64,000 nt of DNA from Terfezia claveryi. Taxonomy: Eukaryota; Ascomycota; Pezizomycetes; Pezizales; Pezizaceae. Under the pieces are notes generated by a model. It saw only the letters and a list, made by a program, of their open reading frames with translations. It had not been told where the DNA came from and did no database searches. The stretch covers positions 124,001 through 188,000 of the forward strand of contig WHUX01000025.1 in the NCBI GenBank assembly GCA_015179025.1, read 5' to 3'. The position numbers were made by a program, and so were the translations under genes. Within the stretch, counting starts at the first letter, position 1. Each line of letters begins with the position of its first letter. This document shows positions 57,390 to 64,000 of the stretch, piece after piece.

Positions 57390-57402
57390 GGTTATGAAGC
57401 CC
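57390..57402 (+). other. Primer binding site (internal Met-tRNA type)
   Basis: GGTTATGAAGCCC starts directly after the LTR. Its complement GGGCTTCATAACC has a CAT anticodon in a loop-like context, as in the anticodon arm of methionine tRNA. Drosophila copia and related elements prime from a half-tRNA-iMet fragment in this way, rather than from the tRNA 3' end. Assignment to the initiator tRNA is inference. Confidence 0.6.
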
Positions 57403-57470
57403 TCTGTATCTACATCGCAGATACACCCAAAAAACCTCTTCCAATCAACAAAACCCCTCCAAAAGCCATC

Positions 57471-60400
57471 ATGGAAGACCTAGATATCCCAAAGTCCCTT
57501 CATCGAGAGACTCTGGTCTTTGACCTGCTCGACCATACCAACTATGGGATATGGAGAAAAAATATGAGGATCCTCCTCATGAGAATATGTCTTCTCGACC
57601 TCATCGATCATGAACAACCACCAGATGCAAATATCAGCTGGGCAAAGGCTGATAAGTGGGCGTTTTCAGAGATTTACTTCAGATGTAAATCTGAAATTCA
57701 GTCATCTTTGACTGACGATATGACTGCACGAGAAGCCTGGAAGACTCTTGAGAGCTTATTTCAATCCTCCTCCTCAGCAAATATCTTCCAGCTAACCATG
57801 ACGTTCAACTCCCTTAGTCAGCGTTCTGATCAAACTGTCCTATCATTTATCAACCAGGTCATGAATGCAGCAGCTGACCTAAAACACCTGGGGGAAGATA
57901 TTAGTGATCAGAAAGTAAAGTGGCAAATTCTAGCAAACCTTCTCCCAGAATATGCTACTCTCGTCACTACTCTTACCAACATGGACAACAACAATAATCC
58001 GCTGGATATAAAAGATATCAGAGAATCATGTATGAGAGAAGAGAAGCTGATACAAAAACGAACGGCTATGGTCCAACTACAGAAAACAGCAGAGACCATT
58101 ACCCCTACGTTTCAACCTGCCCCAGTAGCATATGCGGCGAAGAATCCTCAGAACGAAACACGGAAAAAATGCGAACATTGCGGACTATCGAATCATGGCA
58201 TCACCGATTGTTGGATAAAACATCCTGAACTACGACCTACACAATATCAAAACCGGAGTCGAGGAAAAAGAGGCAGATTTGGCAGAAACGGTGACAAGGT
58301 CGATACACAGAAGAAACACATCAGGACATACCACAAACAACGATCTACCCACAGAATCTCAAAACAGATGCATAAGAAGAAAAAGGATAAACAATCTTCT
58401 TCTCCTGAAGAATCCTCTTCTTCTTCTTCTTCCTGCGAATCCTCATCTGAATCACAGGAAGACACACATAAGCAACGAAGACAAAAGAACCAGGCAAAGG
58501 CAGTCCGAGGTATTCCAATTGGAAAGAATGTCACAGGAGTTATTAATCACTGTTGTATGATGCAATCGACTGATTTAGCAAAACATAAACAACGGTGGAT
58601 GCTCGATTCAGGAGCCTCTAATCACTACACCAGCAATCTTAAACTCCTTACGAATACTCGAACGATTAAATCAACACCAGTCGAAACAGCAAATGGGATT
58701 ATTTATGCGACTGCAAAAGGAGATCTTATCCTACAATTACAATGCGGAACTATATTAATCTCGGATGTGATGTATTCCCCCGACCTTCTTCCGAATACTC
58801 ATCTTATATCAATAGGACAACTGGAAGCAAAGGGTTTGGAGTTTTCATTGAAGAATGGCAAGTGTTATGTATTTAAGCTGGGAGCTCTTTGGGCAGTTGC
58901 AGATAGGGAGAATTTTGTTTACTACCTACAAGAATGCTCTCCTCAACAACTTATCCTAAAAATAATGTCATTCCCAGACAGAATTCAACCCCTCACTGCA
59001 AAACCGATCCAAAACTCCTATACAGCAAAATATCGAACGGATACTCAACAGCTAGATACATGGCATCGAAGACTAGGTCACATCAATAAAAAATACCTAT
59101 CCCTAGTCCCTAAGCTTGCAGATGGCGTTGAATTTGGGGAACCTAGGAAAAACAAGCTAAATTGTGATGACTGTGTCAAAGCACATCAACGACGTCAAAT
59201 TTCACGCATGCCGGGCAAGTTTCCAAAAGCTAATTTGGAGATTATCTATGCAGATTTGTGTGGACCTATGCATGTTGCTGATTTTTGGGGCCACAAGTAT
59301 ACTTGTCTCATGGTTTGTGGCAAGTCCCGATACAAATGGATATACCTGTTGAAGAAAAAAGGAGAAGCAGCAAAAATCTTTAGAGAATGGAAGGCCCAAG
59401 TAGAGAGACAATTTGATTGCAAAGTCAAGTGTCTTCATACTGATGGAGGCGGAGAGTGGTTGGATACCGAATTCCAATTATGGTTAAAAGATCAAGAGGT
59501 ATATCACCGTATCATAATTCACTCAGCATCCGCTATGCTCAATTGTGCAAATCTACGACTAGATTTCTGGGGTCAGGCCGTGCTCTGTGCTACGTACCTA
59601 GATAATCGGACACCTACAAAAGCAAAAGGGCTAAACCTCAAAATGACACCTTATGAAGCTTTGTATGGTGTCAAACCTTACCTCGGCCATACCCGTATCT
59701 GAGGATGCAGAGTATATGCACATATCCCAGATAAGAAAAGAAAAAAATTGGAGTCACACAGTAAGGAATGTATGCTTATGGGATATTATGACACAGAGAA
59801 CATGTTTCGACTCTTCGATATTGACGGCAACGCAATGATAAAATGCCGAGATGCAATATTCTTTGAAGAAATTCTTGGACATGAGAAGTTCTCAAAAGGA
59901 GGTTTACCACTGGGAAAAAACATTCTTGGAGAACCACTAGATGATACATTCGATAATGATGATGAGATTATAGAACAGGTTGAACTGGACGAAGCTCACC
60001 ATCAGGCAATGACAACCTATCTCCATTCCCTAGTGGCCCAAAATCTACAACAACAACTACCCGGTTACGATGACCACATACAAAGGATCCCAATGGATGT
60101 GAACCATATACCATATGATGCCTACCTACAACTAAAAACAATCTTGAACCCAACAATCAAGTTTAATTTCAAGATTCCCCTAAGTTATAAGGCAGCCATG
60201 AAATCACCTCAAGCTGATAACTGGAAGAAAGCATGTGACGAAGAATATGCTTCCCTAATCAACAACCAAACATGGCAACTAGTTGCACCTCCCGAAGGTA
60301 CACTTGTCATCAAAAACAAATGGGTTTTTGCGATCAAAACAGCAGAAGAACAGCTACAACCAGGGGAGGTACCTACTATTCAGCGCTTTAAAGCTCGTTT

Positions 60401-61886
60401 GGTAGCACGGGGAGACTCCCAGACAAAAGGCGTCAATTATAATGAGACATATGCTCCAGTTATCCGATTCATCTCATTGCGGATTATCCTCCACCTAGCA
60501 GCACTCAACGATTGGGAAATTGAACAAGGAGATTTTGTTTCAGCTTTCCTAAATGGCCTCCTAAAAGACTTCCTTATATATATGGCCCAACCAGAAGGAT
60601 ATGAAGACACCAACAATCCAGGGATGGTATGCCTAATGCTAAAATCAATATACGGCCTCAAACAATCTGCAAGAGCATGGTGGGAAGACCTGAGTGAATT
60701 TCTGGCTCAAATCGGTTTGAAGCGTTTTAACTCTGATCAAGCACTATGGATCCGCCAACTCCTCTTCATCTTAGGACATGTTGATGATATCTTAATTGTA
60801 GGAAATAAGGCTGAGACAACGGAGACAAAAGAGAAGATCTCCAACAAATACAAATTCAAAGACCTTGGTCCTGTATCTAGATACATTGGAATGATAGTAA
60901 CTCGAAACCGACAAGAACGGAGGTTATACATTGATCAAGCCCAATATGTCCATGAAATCCTGGAAGAATTTCATATGTCCAACGCTACACCTGTCTCTAT
61001 ACCAATGGACCCCAAAGAAAAATGGGAAGAAGAGGCTGACGATACTATATTGGATTTATCGGAGACTCGGGTATATCAAAGGGCAATTGGCAGACTGATG
61101 TATCTAATGGTAGGTACGAGACCTGATATCAGTTATGCGGTAACGAAATTAGCCCAATTCTCCTCAAAACCTACTCAACGACACTGGGCAGGTATAATGA
61201 GAATATTACGCTACCTACGATCTCACAACTCTGTATACCTGACTCTTGGAAAATCTCATATACCAAGGAACCCTACACCTATCCCAACATCCTTGATAGG
61301 ATACTTTGATGCCTCTTTCTTGGACTGTACTGCATCCCGCAAATCTACTGGAGCATATGTATTCTTCTTACATGGGACTCTAATCTCTTGGTGTTCTAAA
61401 CGACAAGGCCTGGTAGCTCTAAGCTCAACAGAAGCAGAATTCATTGCCGGTACAGAAGCTGCGAGAGAGCTAATATGGATTATGGGATTCTTGGAAAACC
61501 TAAAACTTCCGGAAAAAACTCCTATTCTATACGGTGACAACAAGGGAGCCCTTGCACTAGCAAAACATAGCGAATACCGGCCTCGTACAAAACATATACA
61601 TGCGAGAGAACGATTTATCACTCATATGGTCGAATCCGGACAATGCTTAATCGAATACATTGCTACAAAAGACATGGTAGCAGATGCTCTTACAAAAGCT
61701 CTACCTCGAGAACCACATGAGCGTCACGCAAAATCAATGGGCTTATGGTTTAAAGCATCACAACATCATCAATGTGGACTATGTTACGGAGTTTTCCCCT
61801 CTCGCAATCAACTATACCTACATATAAAGAGGGAATCTCACTATGTGGATGAAGGTATTCCTCTCCCAAAAACATTCTGTACATGA
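57471..61886 (+). pseudogene. Copia Gag-Pol polyprotein with in-frame TGA and integrase deletion
   Basis: One frame of 1471 codons, interrupted only by TGA at 59700-59702 (codon 744). Gag has a CCHC knuckle (CEHCGLSNHGITDC, 234-247) followed by Lys/Ser-rich linkers. Protease: MLDSGASNHYTS (active Asp 379). Gag-pre-integrase: WHRRLGHINKKYL with CDDC. Integrase: IYADLCGP (Asp 595) and CLHTDGGGEW (Asp 658), then IIIHSASAMLNCANLRLDFW, where the segment that normally carries the third catalytic residue (Glu, in A-E-R) is absent without frame change. After the TGA: reverse transcriptase with IEQGDFVSAFLNG and GHVDDILIVG (HVDD where Y/F-VDD is usual), and RNase H with GYFDAS, SSTEAEF, YGDNKGA and VADALTK intact. 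The C-terminus ends with C-x2-C-x12-H-x5-H (CGLCYGVFPS...H..H), a C2H2-like finger. Mobilisation in trans is implied. Confidence 0.95.
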
Positions 61887-61894
61887 ACAAATCA

Positions 61895-62282
61895 GTGTGG
61901 GGTATGTTATTCGCTCCCTGGTCCTGAATGACCTAAAAAAACAATCCTAATCTGACAATATAAAATGCAGATTGGAGGGTGTGGGGTATGTTATTCGCTC
62001 CGTGGTCCCTAAATGACCTAAAATAATCCTAATCTGACAATATAAAATGCAGATTGGAGGGTGTGGGGTATGTTATTCGCTCCGTGGTCCCTAATGACCT
62101 AAAAATAATCCTAATCTGACAATATAAAATGCAGATTGGAGGGTGTGGGGTATGTTATTCGCTCCGTGGTCCCTAATGACCTAAAATAATCCTAATCTGA
62201 CAATATGCAGATTGGAGGGTGTGGGGTATATTATTCGCTCCTTGGTCCCTAAATAATGACCTAAAAAAGAGATTGGAAGGCA
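61895..62282 (+). repeat. 82-84 bp tandem repeat in the copia 3' non-coding region, five units
   Basis: Units start (GTGTGGGGTATG) at 61895, 61979, 62061, 62143 and 62219, with lengths 84, 82, 82, 76 and a truncated last one. Each holds TTATTCGCTCC, GGTCCCTAAATGACCTAAA, AATCCTAATCTGACAATA and TGCAGATTGGAGG. It lies between the Pol stop (61886) and the polypurine tract. Confidence 0.95.
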
Positions 62283-62410
62283 GAATCGTAGGAACATAGG
62301 AAACAGGGGAGGAATGTGAATTGTTACCTCTTTCTTTTATTTTTTTTTGTTGTTTCACTATTTTTTTTTTCTTTCTTTCTCTCTTTCTGCCTTCACTTCA
62401 TCATGCGCCC

Positions 62411-62419
62411 GAGGGGAGG
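62411..62419 (+). other. Polypurine tract
   Basis: GAGGGGAGG directly abuts the 3' LTR, as required for priming plus-strand DNA synthesis in LTR retrotransposons. Confidence 0.85.
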
Positions 62420-62566
62420 TGTTAGTACCACATGTACAGCAATGGCAGCGGCACATGTACTGTATATGGCAGAGCCGACTAGGCTGGCGGGCTTGGCATG
62501 ATGTAGATATACGTGAACATGATCTTGGAGAAGGATCATGAGGATAAGGAATAAGACGTTCTATCA
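62420..62566 (+). repeat. 3' LTR of the copia element
   Basis: 147 bp, identical to the 5' LTR except for one base (C at 62437). Followed by the duplication TGATG at 62567-62571. Confidence 0.97.
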
Positions 62567-62571
62567 TGATG

Positions 62572-63389
62572 AACATGGAGTTGATGACAGTATACATTCA
62601 TGTCCACCCATGGTGGTCGATGCGAGTTCCGGATCCTGAGTTAGGTGCTTTTGGATCCGACCCTGTGCATGGCCCTCAAGATATAGCCCAGGGCTCGCAG
62701 CCGCCCACTCGTCCTGACGCTGTTCTCTTCTGGCCCAAACCCCCCAAAACCGAGCCTTTTCCATACACACCTTCACACAAGAGGTCTGAATCTCACTTCA
62801 CATTTGCCACAGGTACCGTATTATCTCGAGAAATTCACTAGTGTCGGTGGCGCCTGCAATGCAGTGATCAGGAAGCGATACCTAGAAAAGTATGGAGATT
62901 CTGCGTGATTTGTGCAATGGCAACGATGGGTAGGTACAGTTTTGTATTGACAAGAAGAATACAGAGTATGATTTGTAGCATATCTGTGCGCTTATTTTTT
63001 GCCACTTACTGCATTGTATGCAATCCATAAGAAAATGTTTATTCTAAAGACAACATTCTAAACATGTATATATAGCTGCCTGTATCACTCTTATATTGCC
63101 GCCATTCACCCGTTGGGTCCATTTGCTGCCTATATAGACTTATTACTTTATAATGCCGGCAAAGTCGGTTGGAATTCTTCATCCACTGCGTCGTGGTAGA
63201 GTATTTACCTATGCCTGGCGAAATCGGTTCCTCACCCTACCTAAAGGCATGGGCTATGCCTGACGAGTCAGCCTAAGATCATGACGGGGCGCCGAAACCT
63301 CCCCGTTCGACCTATGCTTTCGGAACAAGAAGCAGAAGCTACGTACAACTGTATCCCGCCAACGCTAATAGAATTGTGAAAACCCCAAA
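62572..63389. other. Spacer right of the copia element
   Basis: Right flank of the copia insertion. Short frames on both strands (62566-62841 plus, 62564-62776 minus) have no family match. No other repeat seen. Confidence 0.45.
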
Positions 63390-64000
63390 TTACCAACCCG
63401 AATCTGAACCCGAGTCTGAATCTACAACTCTAACCTCCGGCCTCTTCCTTCCTCTGTCCAAATTATATACTTCCGTAGGCGGCCAGCGACTCATCCCCAA
63501 CTGACTACCCTGTACATGAAAAGAGACCGGACTATTAAGGAAAATAACTACCGAGCTGGCAGTCTTGCCCATTCTCCTATGAACTCCCAGGAGGGAACGT
63601 GCCCCCATGATCCCCCCATTTCTGTTTTCTTCACATCCTATATTGGCAGGGTATTCCGCGCACAACAAAGCCTTTATGTCGATATATTCCTCAGTATCGA
63701 CTGGTTTTGTTGACTTTATGTATTTGGCAGCCGAGGATTTCACTGCCTTGATTCCCACCTGACGTTTGGTGGGCTGTTTTTTGGGTGACTGGAGGCCACC
63801 AGGGCCTCGCTCTTCAACTCTCTCCTTCTCATACTCCGATAAATCCTCATATGGTGAGAAACTAACCTCATCTCCCATTTCCACATCCTCCTGAACCTTT
63901 TTTTTTTGCCGGTGGTGTCTCACCTGCCGGAGTGCTGTCCTTGGCCCCCTCTTTTTCTTTCCCCTTCCCCTTCCCCTTACTCTTCTCCTTCTCCTTCTCT
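63390..64000 (-). CDS. 3' end of an unrecognised Lys-rich protein gene, running off the window; apparent frame break at an A10 run
   Basis: The stop is at 63390. The frame reads back through EVYNLDRGRKRPEVRVVDSD, MGARSLLGVHRRMGKTASSV, TKPVDTEEYIDIKALLCAEY and QEDVEMGDEVSFSPYEDLSE. To the right of 63900 the Lys-rich continuation (KEKEKSKGKGKGKEKEGAKD) is in another frame; the change falls at the A10 run (T10 on the plus strand, 63898-63907), so a one-base homopolymer error is likely. The motif around RRMGKTASSVVIFL reminds me of the ORF1/gag-like proteins of fungal LINE elements, but I am not sure. The 5' end lies outside. Confidence 0.45.
   Translation of the reverse strand, partial: RRRRRRVRGRGRGKKKRGPRTALRQVRHHRQKKKVQEDVEMGDEVSFSPYEDLSEYEKERVEERGPGGLQSPKKQPTKRQVGIKAVKSSAAKYIKSTKPVDTEEYIDIKALLCAEYPANIGCEENRNGGIMGARSLLGVHRRMGKTASSVVIFLNSPVSFHVQGSQLGMSRWPPTEVYNLDRGRKRPEVRVVDSDSGSDSGW

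Larger units (their letters stand above)
57243..62566 (+). mobile_element. Complete, recently inserted Ty1/copia retrotransposon with defective Pol
   Basis: 5324 bp between two 147-bp LTRs, flanked by a perfect duplication TGATG (57238-57242 and 62567-62571). Order: 5' LTR, PBS, Gag (capsid, CCHC knuckle), protease, integrase, reverse transcriptase, RNase H, a C2H2-like finger, an 82-84 bp tandem repeat region, a polypurine tract and 3' LTR. Integrase before reverse transcriptase identifies Ty1/copia. The LTRs differ at one position (T at 57260, C at 62437), so the insertion is young. Yet Pol has an internal TGA and lacks the integrase Glu segment, so this copy was probably inserted with proteins supplied by another copy. 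Confidence 0.97.

Noticed and set aside
58247..58534. Minus-strand acidic frame inside copia gag
   Set aside because: It is the mirror of the Lys/Ser-rich Gag linker, kept open by low complexity.
59700..59702. Programmed stop readthrough in copia Pol
   Set aside because: The stop lies between integrase and reverse transcriptase, not at a Gag-Pol boundary, and the context (TGAG) is not a known readthrough signal; a point mutation is simpler.
61895..62282. CRISPR-like array
   Set aside because: The units are contiguous tandem repeats without unique spacers, inside a retrotransposon in a eukaryote.

Overview
The window is nuclear DNA of a filamentous ascomycete (Pezizomycotina; a leotiomycete is my best guess, from protein style only). 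Evidence: housekeeping genes with 50-112 bp GT-AG introns, fungal-type proteins (App1, Nhp2, Ppm1, Rfc3, Sad1, a WKF-domain protein, DUF1349), long AT-rich gene-poor stretches, and fungal transposon families (Ty1/copia, pogo/Fot1-like, an integrase-type DNA transposon, MITEs). No operons, CRISPR arrays or rRNA genes are seen.

Genes. From left to right: glutamate-cysteine ligase (GCS1, +, eight exons); H/ACA snoRNP protein NHP2 (-), convergent with it; an aldo-keto reductase relic (+); a GNAT acetyltransferase (+); an F-box-like protein (-); a WKF-domain protein (-); PPM1, the PP2A leucine carboxyl methyltransferase (+); RFC3, a clamp-loader subunit (-, four exons); SAD1/USP39, a splicing factor (-); a DUF1349 protein (-); APP1, a phosphatidate phosphatase (+); two small candidate spliced genes (27.7 kb and 51.3 kb); and a lysine-rich reading frame leaving the window at 64 kb (-). 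They serve unrelated housekeeping roles (glutathione synthesis, ribosome and snoRNP assembly, DNA replication, splicing, lipid signalling) and show no functional clustering.

Mobile DNA. 57.24-62.57 kb is a complete Ty1/copia element: two 147-bp LTRs differing at one base, a perfect 5-bp target duplication (TGATG), PBS, gag-pol and a polypurine tract. It carries an in-frame TGA and lacks the integrase segment that holds the catalytic Glu. A second LTR family is present as two solo LTRs with perfect duplications (15.5 kb AGACC; 32.8 kb AAAGA) and one LTR end followed by a PBS (20.9 kb). 13.1-18.8 kb holds two head-to-head copies of an integrase-type (Ginger/KRBA2-like) transposon; the right copy has a spliceable transposase that also seems to lack the Glu segment. 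45.9-46.8 kb is an internally deleted pogo-like element with 24-bp TIRs and TA duplications. 21.5-23.0 kb is a decayed pogo transposase. A short motif (TAGTCTGGTTGGCACAAG and its complement) recurs about fifteen times and forms a 99-bp hairpin MITE at 27.24 kb.

Quality note. GCS1, NHP2 and the 64-kb reading frame each carry one apparent one-base frame disruption in a low-complexity tract. Either these genes are decaying or, more likely for GCS1 and NHP2, the assembly has small indel errors.
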